DNA of 64,000 nt from Antedon bifida. Lineage: Eukaryota; Echinodermata; Crinoidea; Comatulida; Antedonidae. Shown here one piece after another: positions 24,121 through 36,000 of the stretch. The stretch covers positions 10,757,395-10,821,394 of the forward strand of contig OY727100.1 in assembly GCA_963402885.1 (NCBI GenBank). The letters are read 5' to 3'. The notes under the pieces are model-generated. The model did not search any database. It was given only the letters and a program-made list of their open reading frames with translations, and was not told where the DNA came from. How positions within the stretch are numbered: the stretch's first letter is position 1; the number at the start of each line of letters is the position of its first letter. Position numbers and translations under genes: made by a program.

Positions 24121-24442
24121 TATAATTAGCTTTGTACGCAATTTATACTCTTAAATTGTATAACCATGTCAAAGGCAGTATAAAACTGAAAGAATAATTT
24201 TTTTAGCGGCCGCAGACATTTGTAGAAGTGGCGTGTGGGAAATTTCTTTACCAACCAATGAGAATACGTTTTACAAACCACCTAGGTATAAAAGATAACT
24301 TTTGATTGGATGTTGTACAGCGCGTTGCCTCTACGTTGTTTATGAAAAACCGGTGTTTGTTGTTTGTTGGTGGTGTCGTGTGTGAGAAGCAAGTAGTTTG
24401 TATTTTATATCTTGAAAATCGGAAGGCATCAAAACTGCAAAC
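24121..24442. promoter_or_regulatory. Putative bidirectional promoter of NELF-C/D and SmB
   Basis: Only 322 bp separate the NELF-C/D start codon (minus) from the SmB start codon (plus), and this includes both 5' UTRs. The block is richer in CpG than its surroundings (GCGGCCGC at 24207-24214, GCGCGTTGCC near 24320). No TATA box is placed convincingly for either gene, which fits housekeeping promoters. The NotI-like GCGGCCGC and the GGTGGTGTCGTGTGTG stretch are candidate elements. This is inferred from geometry. Confidence 0.6.
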
Positions 24443-25523
24443 ATGGTAATAATGTGTTAATTTGTTTGTTATATATTACAACCTATTTCAGTGGGTTTAT
24501 TTTTATGAAACTATCAACTATTCTGTAATATTCTATCCGATTCTGAGGGCTACCTGGGCCACTTTCACCGAGCTGGTTTGATCAGCTTAACCGGACTGTG
24601 CTAAGCCTCAGGCTTAGCTAGGCTAAGTTAGCCATGCCGACTTGTTTGTTTATTTGTACTACTGTACCTACATTATTATAATTATATAGCTTAATATTCC
24701 ACCCTTACTAGGTAGGCCTGGCATATCTATATGGTGGCAAGCCTAGGCCTAGTTAGTTAATTTTTAGATTTTAAAGTGATGTTATTTTTACTAATACTAT
24801 TCTTTTTTGTATTTTCAGGTGCAGGGCAAAAGTAACAAGATGATTCAACACATTAATTACAGGATGCGTGTTGTCCTCCAAGATGGCCGCATCTTCATTG
24901 GTACATTCCTTGCATTTGACAAACACATGAATGTCATCCTTGGTGATTGCGAAGAATTCCGGAAAGTACGGGCAAAGGCAAAATCATCTGACAGGGAAGA
25001 GAAGAGGGTTCTAGGTCTTGTATTACTACGAGGCGAACACTTAGTTTCTATGACTGTTGAAGGGCCACCAGTGAAAGATAAAGGGCCACGTGTGCCAGTT
25101 GCAGGAGGCGGTAGAGGACCAGGAATGGGAAGAGCGGCAGGTAGAGGAGTTCCTACACATCCACATCATTCAGCTGCACCAGCTGGTCTTTCGGGCCCAG
25201 TTAGAGGCGTTGGCGGACCAGCTCAAAGCATGATGGCACCACAGAGGGCACCGGGTAAGAGAAACTGTTTATTACGTTTCTATTGGATAAACGCGACGAT
25301 TTTTAAACCAGCATACATTTTTCAATTATGACAATCGGTCACTAATCTTTCTTTTATCATTTTTATAGGTCCCCCAGGATTTGTTGGAAGACCACCCATG
25401 AGACCACCAATGGGAGGACCAGGAATGATGCCTGGTGGTAGGATGCCACCACCTATGGGCAGAGGAATGCCACCAATGGGAATGCGACCACCAATGCGTG
25501 CACCACCTCCACAGAGGCGATAG
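24443..25523 (+). CDS. SNRPB: Small nuclear ribonucleoprotein-associated protein B (SmB)
   Basis: SmB is one of the seven Sm proteins that form the ring around the Sm site of U1, U2, U4 and U5 snRNAs, in the nucleus. There are three coding exons: 24443-24445 (the ATG alone), 24819-25254 and 25369-25523. All have GT/AG borders and phases fit, giving 197 residues starting [18 protein letters not shown]. The Sm1 motif is [20 protein letters not shown] at about residues 25-44. The Sm2 motif is [20 protein letters not shown] at about 68-87. Behind the Sm fold comes a G/R/P tail with [16 protein letters not shown] and repeated PPM/RPPM elements ending in PPQRR, as expected of SmB/B'/N. The length is near that of fly SmB and shorter than the vertebrate form. 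The gene starts head-to-head with NELF-C/D. It has no truncation or frameshift. Confidence 0.97.
24446..24818 (+). other. SmB intron 1, directly after the start codon
   Basis: GTAATAAT follows the ATG and the intron ends TTTTTTGTATTTTCAG. A hairpin-forming stretch (GCTAAGCCTCAGGCTTAGC) lies near 24600-24620. I saw no convincing snoRNA boxes. Confidence 0.8.
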
Positions 25524-26700
25524 TGACATGTTTTGCAATTGAACTTTATAATAATGAACAATGAACAGTGTACTTACCATACATTGAGGCTATGGAAAGA
25601 TGTGATTCCACTTGCCCTAAACTTATGTGCCAGCTTTAAGTGAGGCAAATGGAATGTTGGCATTCTTGATACGATTGATATCATCCCAATGTGTTCTTCC
25701 GATTCTGGCCCATCTCTTTAGACACTTACTACCAAACGATGGGTCTAATTTTGAGGTGGTATTAAAGACTTGTTCTTGGACATGTAGCAGTCTGAGTTTT
25801 ATATATAAATACTCAGAAATTGGGAGTATAATGTGCCATTCCTATAGTTACCATCAATCGAAATATCTGTTGCTTCATATAATGTAATAAATGTTTTTTG
25901 CTATGTATGCAACAGAATATAAACAGAGTCGAGTAATGGTAATGTACTCGTTTAGTCATTGCAGTACATTGACATACAAAGCACTGCACTGATTATTCGA
26001 GTCAAGACTATGTAAAGACATACAATTAATTAGTAAATATTTTAATTGTTTTACGTAGGTGTCTGTTCAACCTAGTGGTACTGTATATACTTTGATATCG
26101 CAGTTGGCAATCTGGAATTCCAAAATCAGTTCTTTGTTAATTTCATAACCACTAAAAGGTATACACTAATTTAATTATTGTTCCACTCTATATATGTATC
26201 AATGTTCTGATTTTAACGGTATTTTTAAAGAGAGATTTGTGAGAAAGTTAGAAATAAACAATTTGTAAGATATAGTATATATTTGCTGTGCGACTTTTAC
26301 ACTGATTATACTGTAGATAAATATTTGTCCATGAATCTCTTTGAACTAGAACTTGTACGGAATAGAGAAGTCAATATTGGCATGTGTATATTACTTTCTA
26401 TCGGCTTGCATCTAAATGTAAAATTTCTATAGGCACGGCAAACAAACTGTGGATCTAGTTCATGAAATTAACCATTTCTATACTATAGGGGTAAATGAAC
26501 TTGATGCAAGGTTAACTGTGCCGATAGGAATACTATTTTCCATACCAATAGCCAATTACGCACTGTTTATTGTGTCGATAGCCTCCTAACATAGTAGACA
26601 GACCATGTAGAATAGTATTTAAAAGATATTCTCTGCAGTAGAGAATACAGTAAGGTATTTTGAGAATTTAAAGCGGATATAATGGCCACAACAACTAATA
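25524..26700 (+). other. SmB 3' UTR and downstream DNA
   Basis: The first clear polyadenylation signal is AATAAA at 25886-25891, about 360 bp after the stop. Further AATAAA copies occur near 26255. No other gene is visible. Confidence 0.55.
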
Positions 26701-26710
26701 ACTCGGTATT

Positions 26711-26945
26711 AAGCTACTTTCACATCGGCACCCTGAGAAAAATATTGTGAGTTATGCGTTGTCAAGCGAGGTCAATCATGGTCATTGCTGATTGGACAAA
26801 AGAAAAAAATCAAATGATTTCAGCCAACAAATGGCTTCTTAATCCATCGGTACGAATCGGGTACGGATCTGGTGTGAACTATCTTTACTACTGAACCCAT
26901 TTTTCACCACCAGACCGAATCCGGGCGCACTGTGAAAGCAGCTTT
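26711..26945. mobile_element. About 235-bp MITE with AAGCTRCTTTCACA ends
   Basis: The left end is AAGCTACTTTCACATCGG and the right end is the inverse (GCGCACTGTGAAAGCAGCTT). Further imperfect pairing follows inside. A target duplication is not clear. Termini of this kind resemble hAT-type elements, but that is an inference. Confidence 0.6.
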
Positions 26946-27654
26946 ACTAAAGAAAATAAATTGTCAACATTTCATTCAATAAGCAGGATTTTTATTTCAT
27001 CTTGCACTTAACATAAATAACATATTTAAACAGATAAATTTGAAAGAATATATACTGAACAGGGTTTTAAAACACTAAACTATCTATTGCAAGTTTCCCT
27101 ACTGGTTGTCCTTTTCAATATCATACAAAATAATTACAAAAACATCCATCTGTAAAAATATGCTTTAGATGCTGTACCGTCGACTTTCCTAAAACAGCAA
27201 ATTCTTAATACCAGAACATATTGTTTTTTGTTAAGTATTCAAAATGAACCAGACTTTCTGGGGCAGCACAATAATGTCAAGTTTGGAAGAGCTGACTGCT
27301 TGTATTAGTCTTAGTATGTTTCCACAGCCATAACAAAATTATCAGTTAATTTTTTAACCAATCAGATAATTAAATAAAAAATATAGTGCACATGATCAGA
27401 CATTACCGAACAACCAAGTGCCAAATCACAATGCAACAATTTGTCCTTTAGGTCAAAGGTTAAAAAATATCTGATTTGAATGAGATAATTATCAGTTAAT
27501 TTTTCTTGAGTGGAATCGTTTCGATCAATCGACAGGAATTTTATCAGTTAATTTTTGGCTGTGGATACAATGTCAACAATATTCAGGTTTTAAACAAACT
27601 TTAGTCGTAGTTCAAGGTAGTTCTAAAACTTGAAGTTGACAACTCTAAAATTGT

Positions 27655-27726
27655 TTCTATACTAGCAAACTTTAGTTTGCAGACTTGAGAAAACTTTGAC
27701 ATTTTCCAAAGTTTGCTAGTGTAGAC
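27655..27726. repeat. Short inverted repeat related to a MITE end
   Basis: TCTATACTAGCAAACTTT and AAAGTTTGCTAGTGTAGA face each other around a loop of about 35 bp. The arms resemble the ends of the GTCTACACTATCAAACT family. Confidence 0.55.
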
Positions 27727-28629
27727 CAGTTGACAAACTTGGACAGAAAACGGTTTCACAAGTTTCATATCATGAACTTGAACTAAATCTAAAGTTGGAG
27801 TATGAGCATCTATCATGCAGCAGGTATAAATTGCTTAACACCTTGTAACATTTTTATGCAAATAAGATCCATTAGCATAAAATATTCAATTATTTTATAG
27901 CATTCTTTCTTGCAATAGTACACTTGGTTTAAATAAACATTTCAATAATATTGAGCTTCCCAGTAAAATGTAGCTTAGTTTTTATCGCGCCCTTGTTTTC
28001 TTTAAATGCATAAACGGTCAATGCTTCGCTGTATACATACTTAGGTGAAGATATAATACAACTTTATTACATATATATTTGATTTTTTAATATGAGATGT
28101 GTCATTTTTAAATGTGATACGGGGTCTGTATCATCTTTGGGACACTTGATTACAATCACAAACACTTGGTTTCTACCATAGATTCACAAAATGTGGTACA
28201 GAAGCACAGTGCCTGGTTGCCAAGATACAAAACAGCAATTAACAATTAGTGCCCTTAAAGATGCAAAAATAAAATTACCATTATAATACTATACCATAAT
28301 TATTACTGTGGTATTACGATTATAATAATTTTAGCTTGATTACTATTGTACAAATGTACTGACCGCGTTACATAGAGTAAAACGCTAATTTGCAGGTTTT
28401 CCATGTGCCTGTGTGTTATTTATATGTATGTCATAGTTATGTTATACTACGCAAAAATACATGCATACATATTTTTCAAAATACAATATTTTCAACATAT
28501 GTCCATATGCTCTTTCTATATTATACGGCTATACTGCGTTGAAACACCGATTCTCATCTGATCACCCAATTATAAATGTTTGGGCCTGGTTGAATTCTTA
28601 GGAGACCGTCTGTGATTATCAGGTCCTAT

Positions 28630-28850
28630 ATACCAGAGAGTGATGGTGTAATGATAAAGTAATTGGACTAGCATGTGATAGGCATGGGTTCGAGCTTATC
28701 TGTGCTATATTGATTGTATACTTTAGGCAATTAAGATGCTTTACAGTCTCATTGCCTCGTCCTTCAGATTGGACGGAAAGCCGTTGGTCCTGTGTAATAG
28801 AGTGCATGTTTAACTTGCTGTACTGCTGGCTGCAATGACGGTCTAATCCA
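28630..28850 (+). mobile_element. tRNA-derived SINE-like sequence
   Basis: The head has a B-box-like GGGTTCGAGCTT at about 28686-28697, preceded at tRNA-like spacing by GTGTAATGATAAAGT. The body contains GGACGGAAAGCCGTTGGTCC near 28773-28792, a block I recognise from SINE families shared widely among invertebrates. There is no intact tRNA fold. It lies between the SmB and ROBO 3' ends. Confidence 0.6.
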
Positions 28851-29480
28851 TAGATTCTAGTTAAGCTTTAGGACGATATAAATACCTTTAGATAAGCATT
28901 TTGTAGGCTTATTTTCCACAGTTTAACGTATCTTACAAACATTTTTAAAAAGGTCCATATTTTTTTTTTTTAATCTCAATCTACAAAGACATCAAATTTC
29001 TAAAAAATAATTTTACATTCTTAATGCCAGATAATTTAATAAATAATTTGTTTGTACCTTTAATAAAAACATAACAGTTGTTATAAAATCAAAATGTTCA
29101 TATATAAACAATATAATATAATATTAATACAATTTTTTTTCATACAATAATTCTTTACAATCATAAATAATCTATAAAATAGATTTGATCAAAACTAATC
29201 ACAATTTAGTTTTTATCGGTGGAAGCAAGCTAATCTGACAACAGGATGCTGAGCTCCGGAGATCAAAGGGTTTATATATGCGGCTGCGACACAATCCGTT
29301 CCACACCCTTAACAGACACCGCACACTGCAGAGAATATGTACAAGTACAGTACTGTTGGTACTTGTCGCAGCCAGACATAAGATCAAAGGACTGTTACGA
29401 GTTCCTATGGTGGCAAGACGAGCTCAGTGTCCTTTTGTTAGATTGTCTTGGTGGAAGTGACTGCTTTTTCTGTTCCACAG
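28851..29480 (-). other. Likely ROBO 3' UTR
   Basis: AT-rich DNA follows the ROBO stop codon at 29481-29483. Minus-strand polyadenylation signals (TTTATT on the plus strand) occur at 28073-28078 and 26991-26996. Which one is used cannot be told. Confidence 0.5.
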
Positions 29481-30073
29481 TTATGTGATGGAGGATGATG
29501 TTTTGGAGATCGACGGAGAACGGTCGGTGAGTATTTGTGGAATGGAAGTTATGTTGGGTACATCTGAAAAATATGATCCATCAGAGTCTAGGCTTTCTCT
29601 ACTGTGGTGCATGCTACTGCTGCCAGAGGTGCAAGAAGTTACTATAGAATCTGCAACAAAAACAAAAGTTTAGTGTAGCATTGTATATTACTAACCTGGA
29701 CCAAAGGTAGTTAAATGGGCCAGAGGCCTCTAATGCGGAAATAAATGTCAAAGATCACATGCCTAGGAATGAAAGTAAAGGTCTAATAGTAGAAGTAAAC
29801 CTAAAGACAACAGAGAAAACAATGAAGGAGAGAGACAAGATCATTGGAGAGTATTATACAAACAATAGGAGAAGAATAAAATCTACCGAACCTACACGAT
29901 CTTTATTCAAATAAAACATCTAACATCCAATCATATGTAATATTTCTTTTAAAATGTGTTAAAATAAGCAATGAAAACAAATAATTGAATGAAAATTAGT
30001 TTACCTGTACACATACTAATGGAATCTAACTCTGGATTAACTTTTTCAAAATCTATATCTTCACACTCGTGAT
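29481..30073 (-). CDS. ROBO: ROBO C-terminal exons
   Basis: Exons 30005-30073 and 29481-29650, with stop TAA at 29481-29483. The serine-rich end contains [12 protein letters not shown], which resembles the SSSDGSFFTD block near the end of vertebrate ROBO1-3. The protein stops about 35 residues later. Confidence 0.88.
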
Positions 30074-33000
30074 CTATAAAAAAAAAAGATTATTTCATAA
30101 TCATTTGTTTTAAAGTGCTAATTTTAAGTTATTACTAAATTTTAAGCTGTTAATTGCAAAAATTTGAACAAGAGTAAATAGTCTAGAATTACCTGGAGGT
30201 GGGTAAGTAGGTTGCTGTTCTTGTGGTCGTTGATGATGTTGTTGATGCAGATGATGTTGTTGATGCGGATGATGTTGTTGATGCGGATGATGTTGATGTT
30301 GCTGTTGATGTTGAGGATGGTTTTGTTGCTGTTGCTGCAGCATCTGCTGTTCCTCTTGTTCCAGTAGTAATTGCTGCTGTTGTTGTTGTGTTAAGTACTT
30401 ATGTAATGGCAAGCTCTGTTGCATAGGAGACACCTGGTAGCTTTGAAGGGATGACAGATCATTTAGTTGGCTCTTGTAGGGATCTGGTGATCCTGACATT
30501 TGGAACCTGTCCTTCAACTGATCGCAAGGTGGACTTGGGTTATTATCAGAACAGGAATCTGCGGACGATAGTGCCCACTGTCGATTGGGTGGCGTAGGAG
30601 AATGATCCGTCGTCGCAGCTGCCGGTGTGTACGGTAAATGAGGTACGCCACCATGGAAGGTTATGTTTCTGGAAGCAAGCGGATTTGTTGTTATGTGAAC
30701 GGCAGGCCTGGCTGGTTTTTGGCACGTATTACAAGGTGATGATGCCCTCATTTGATAGGGAGTACAGGAATTATTCTCGATTGGTTTTGGAAATCCCCCA
30801 GGAACATGTTGCATTCCGTCTACAAAACAAGAACAGAAATCAATAAATTCTTCTTGTCCACACTTTCATTACCAAACCGACACAAATATTTAGGTTTATT
30901 TATTCTGGATGGTCAATGACCTTAAGTACACTGTTGTTCCATAACATCATCAGGCCATCTAAGATACTTACCCAATATACATCTATCAGGAGGTGGAGGA
31001 GGGGGTGGAGGAAGTGCTCCAGACCCATCACTGCTACTGTATCCATTATTAATAACTTCCCCATGCCATGGAGCTTTTGGACCTGATCTATTTAGAGAGT
31101 TTTCAGACAATCTTTGAGCCTGTTGCTGCTGGTGGAGGTATCTTGCTTGTATTAGGGAAGTAGATGCATATGGCTCAATGTTTAAAGGATCTTCTTTGCT
31201 GTTGCTAGGCATGAGGACGTGTATACCATGTAGGCTACAGTTTGGGCTCTCTGATTTCTCTACAACAGCATACTCGGGACCAAGCGCTCTGTGGAAGCAA
31301 AAAATAGCTTTTAAAAATATTCAAGGACAACTCTGTTTCTCTTGTAAGAGAAGGTCTTCTAGAACTCTTCCTTAGTTTAGTTTAGTAAGTTCACCTACGA
31401 GAATTCAAGCATTTTGTGGCAGCTAATTACCTAAACAAGATTTTCATTTCAGTTGCATTAGGCCAATTATTTATTTAAATCGACCAGAAGAGACTCTTAG
31501 AAATTGGATGTAGTAGCTTATAAACCAGACTTTCTATTTATTTTCGATCAGCTGCATCATTTTAATTTTTTAGTGAAAAATATTGTTTCTAGTGCTGCAA
31601 ATGTCCTGGCACAGTGCAAGTGGATCATGAATTTATGATCAACTCATGAATGTTATTGGAACTCAAAAATTCTAGTACAGAATGTTATTTCTGTATACAT
31701 AACTTCTTTTGGTAAATTTATTTCAATTCAATTTCACTTACGGTTTTTGCATACGACGGTGAAACGTTTCTAATGTCGAATGACCTGCCGATGACCATGT
31801 ATTAGATGCGCTACAATCATGTGGGACTGGGTGGTCACAGTTGCTGTGGAAACCATATGTATTTACAGTATATTCTACAAAAAAAAATGGTTAAAAATGT
31901 ACATTTGAAATAAAACAACTTTAAATTAATAGAAAATTGATAAATTGTAAATTTGTCTAGATTTGTTATAACTACATAAAACTATGTTTTCTTACCCTGA
32001 TTATCAACTTGTGTTCTCTGCCATGAGTGTGAGTTCCATTGACCTTCTTGACCTTTTGAACTAACTTGACTTACGGCTGGTTTATAAATGCTGCAATTTC
32101 CATCACCATCGCATGACGTAAAAACCACTGAAAATAATATTTTAATCAATCATATTTCTGAGTAAACATTAATGTTTTGAATCTACTATATAGACAGATT
32201 AGTTTTATTCTTATCAAATTCATTTTTACACCAATACATAACATGAATATTTTTCTAACTTTTTATTTCAGATTTTACAATTACGATCGATACAACATGA
32301 CGTAAAACAACTGACAATAATATTTTAATCAATCATATTTCTCAGTAAATATATATGTTTTGAATTACTGCTTGGAAATACAGATTACAGAAGTTTTCTT
32401 CAGTTTGATTAGCAATATACAAACATGCTTAATGTTAATAAAACCATTCAATTGTTAAAAGATTCAACTTTGCCCTTTTGTGACCTCATACATTGACACA
32501 GGCTGATAATTGGACAAATTGTAATTTTTTAATTATAATTTTAAAATCGTAATTTAGATCTGAAATTGTGTAATTTTAAAACCATAATTTTATTTACCTT
32601 TTGAATTCATTCCTTGTTTCTTTTTCCTCTTTTGTTTTAAAAACCAGAAAGTTAAAATAACAATAGCCAAAATGCTAATGACACCTCCAAGTATTCCAAT
32701 GAACAGAGGTGAGGTCACCAGACTCTCATCACTTTTGTTATTTAAAATTACTGGATCTTGACCTAAAAATGAAAAAGAAAATAATTGTAATCAAAGATGT
32801 TTAAAAATGAGTAACAAGAAACTTGAAATGATAAGATGGAAAGTGGCAGTCTTAAAGTGGGTTTTTATGAATACTTGTATTCAAGTACGATAATAATGTA
32901 CATGTAATATTTCCTTTAATAACAGTACACAACACAAAATATCAACAACTAAACCGTACTATAATACAAAACAATCTGATAGTAAAATAAAACAAATCTA

Positions 33001-36000
33001 AAGTAATCTTTATAAATCCTAGATAATCCCTATAATAATCCACATTAAATCATCTTTGCATCTGGTAATGCAAAATAAATATATGCGATTATAGATACAT
33101 GGCTTTATTTAATGTCATCATAACATCATGACAGACACAGATATATCTGTATTAATATGTATGATCTCAAAAATCTATTTAAGTAATTCTTCGCTAGTTA
33201 CAACATGCATGCAATACTGTATATATATATATACAGAACACAAACAGTAAATGTTCATAACTTAACAGTGCTGTAGTAGTTAAAGAGGGTCCTTACTTAG
33301 TTGTATGGTAACAGTGCTTGGTGGACCAATCCTGACCATGTTACGGGTTGCTGCACTGCGATCACGCATTCGAGCGGCAACGAGTATTGTGTATGTCATA
33401 CCGGGCTCCAAGTCAGTAAATGTTACATAAAATGTCAAATTATTCTTTGTTGTAATATTACGATGATACATGCTGTTGTTGCCTAAACACATGACGAGGT
33501 AGTCAACAATGACGTCGTGAGTGATGACGGGAGGTTTCCATTCAACAGAGATGGTTTCAGATGATTTCACATGAACACGGACACCAATTGGTAATCCATC
33601 CAGACTGCCTGGTGTGTTTTCATTCACTGTAGAAGTAAAGGAACCTAATGAGAAGTATATAAAGATACATGCATATATTTACTAGAATTCAATTATAATA
33701 GACTAGAGCCATGCAATAAATATTTGCATCATTCATATAAAAGTGCATAGACGAGGATCAATACCTTAAATATAGTAACAATATTGAAGTGGTGATAGGT
33801 ATAAAGGAAAAAAACACATGATTTTAGCATACAGCAGAACATCTCTTCAGAGACAGCCCTTATTAGGAGACATTCTTATTAAAGCTTTTAGTTCCCACTA
33901 GGATGCAACGCAAAGATGTAGACTCAACACAACGTGCTGTAAGAACATAACAGGTGGTAACTGATAAAGTAGCATGGTGCCATAGACGTTCTACACTATT
34001 TTCTGCTTTGCATACGTCGCAACTTCTCGCAAGAATGAGATGCAACATTTATTGATATATAGCATTTTATTTTCTAGTGTGAACCTAGCTTTATGAACAT
34101 TTCCTGTGAAATGAACAAACGGAAATATGTGTTTTAACACCATGGCCAACCCATGCAGGGGACACAGGTTCTTGGGGTTCTGCTATATCATATACAGTAT
34201 ATATATAATGTATCAAAGGTATATTACTGACAAAACGACAATGCTGTATCAGTGGCTAGATTTCAATGGAGATACAACATAAAATAAGCAGAAAGCTAAA
34301 TCAAAACGATAAAGTACACAGCCAGGCAAATTTGCAGAGCTTTCGTGCAACACTAGCCCTTGATCATTGCAAGTGAGAGTACTTAGACATAATTGAGAAT
34401 ATAAAGCAGACAAGCACTGCCTGAGTGAACTGGAATAAAAGAAATAAAAACAAAGGAGGCAAATGCTGGTGAATAGAGGGTGGAGAGAGTAAGAGTACAA
34501 AACAATGAAAATAGCTTGGTAGATATAAACAATTTAGAAATGGACAACTAAAAAATAGAATTCAACATACCAGGGCTGATAAAAGTAACTTCTTTGACGT
34601 CACTTCCTTTTCCAAGCTGCTTTCCGTTAAATGGCAGAACACTAACATGATATGTTGAGTCTGGATCCAAATTGTGTACGGTCGCCATTCTTGACTTCTT
34701 CACCGTCTTTAAATAGTATGGGTTCTTGTTATTGTCTTTGTAGTACTTGATGTGATAGCCATCAATGTAATCTTTACAAACATCATTTTGAAGCTTTTTA
34801 GAAAGATAAAACAATTAATGTAATAAAACTTTAACAAAACAAACAAAACTTAACCTTCATCTACTTCAAGAAAAAAGGGTGAATATAGTAACATAGATTA
34901 AATTCCAAAAACTCACCCTCCACAAGACTTTAAAGCTTGTTGTACCAACAGGTTCAACAGTCCTAAGCCTGATTTCACACTGATTCAACTTCTCCTGGAG
35001 GACATCGTCACCACCAATCTCTCTTGGCAATTCATCACCTATAAATAAATAAGTGTACAAACGGTAACAATGACACCACACATTTTAATTCCTGATTGTG
35101 TACTAATTATGTATTTTACCTGTTAAAACAACAAATTCTAATGACCCATGGAAGCAGCACATTATTTCATCAGATGCCTTTATAAATTCAGAACTAGTTG
35201 ACCTAACTCTACATCTTCAAGAAAACCTTACAAATACTTTACTCTTTGAGGATGAAAATAGATTAATCTTTGAAAATATTTAACTTTTTATCTCAAAAAG
35301 TGAACATTTTAAGAATCATTTTTGGTACTTTTTTTAAAATAACTTTTTTCAATAGGCATCTTTAAGAGTTTTCTGCAACCAGGCAGAAGCTGTGTTTAAC
35401 ACATAAACTTCAATTAATATTAACGTACCATGTTTTAAAGTACTGACAGTAAAAGGGGGAGTTTCAATTCCAATTTCTTGCTGGTGAAATGGCTTGATTG
35501 TAAAAGTATAATGAGTAGCTGGTGTAAGTTCAGTTATAAGTAACATGCTGACGTCACGCACTGTTTCAACAACCTGCTGCTCCAGAACACCAACTTTACG
35601 ATAACTGATATAAAATCCCTCTATGTATTCTTGGTATCGTTCCACCTGTAAAGTCAAAATAGATTTGTTGGCAATTATTATATGAGGCAAATAATTTAAA
35701 GAAAAAAAACTTGCCTAATAATCTAATCAAAATGTATGGATTCCTGATTAAATCATACGCTCTAGGAACAGAACTATTTTCTACCAGAATAAAAAGTTTG
35801 TATTCATCATCTCGCTATAGCTCTTGTTTGAAAGATTTAAGGTGGTTAAGAATGGGGAAATGAAAATTGTTCTTTTGCATCATCTTCATTGCCATTTTTT
35901 ATTTGTAGGGTATTTCATGGATGTTTTGTTTGTGTATTTATTTATTTTATGTATGGCCGACATCTGTCGCAAATGACAATGCCATTAGTCTATGAAACTA

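Noticed and set aside
30223..30426. Plus-strand frame of V/D/A repeats
   Set aside because: It is the antisense of the ROBO glutamine/histidine tract.
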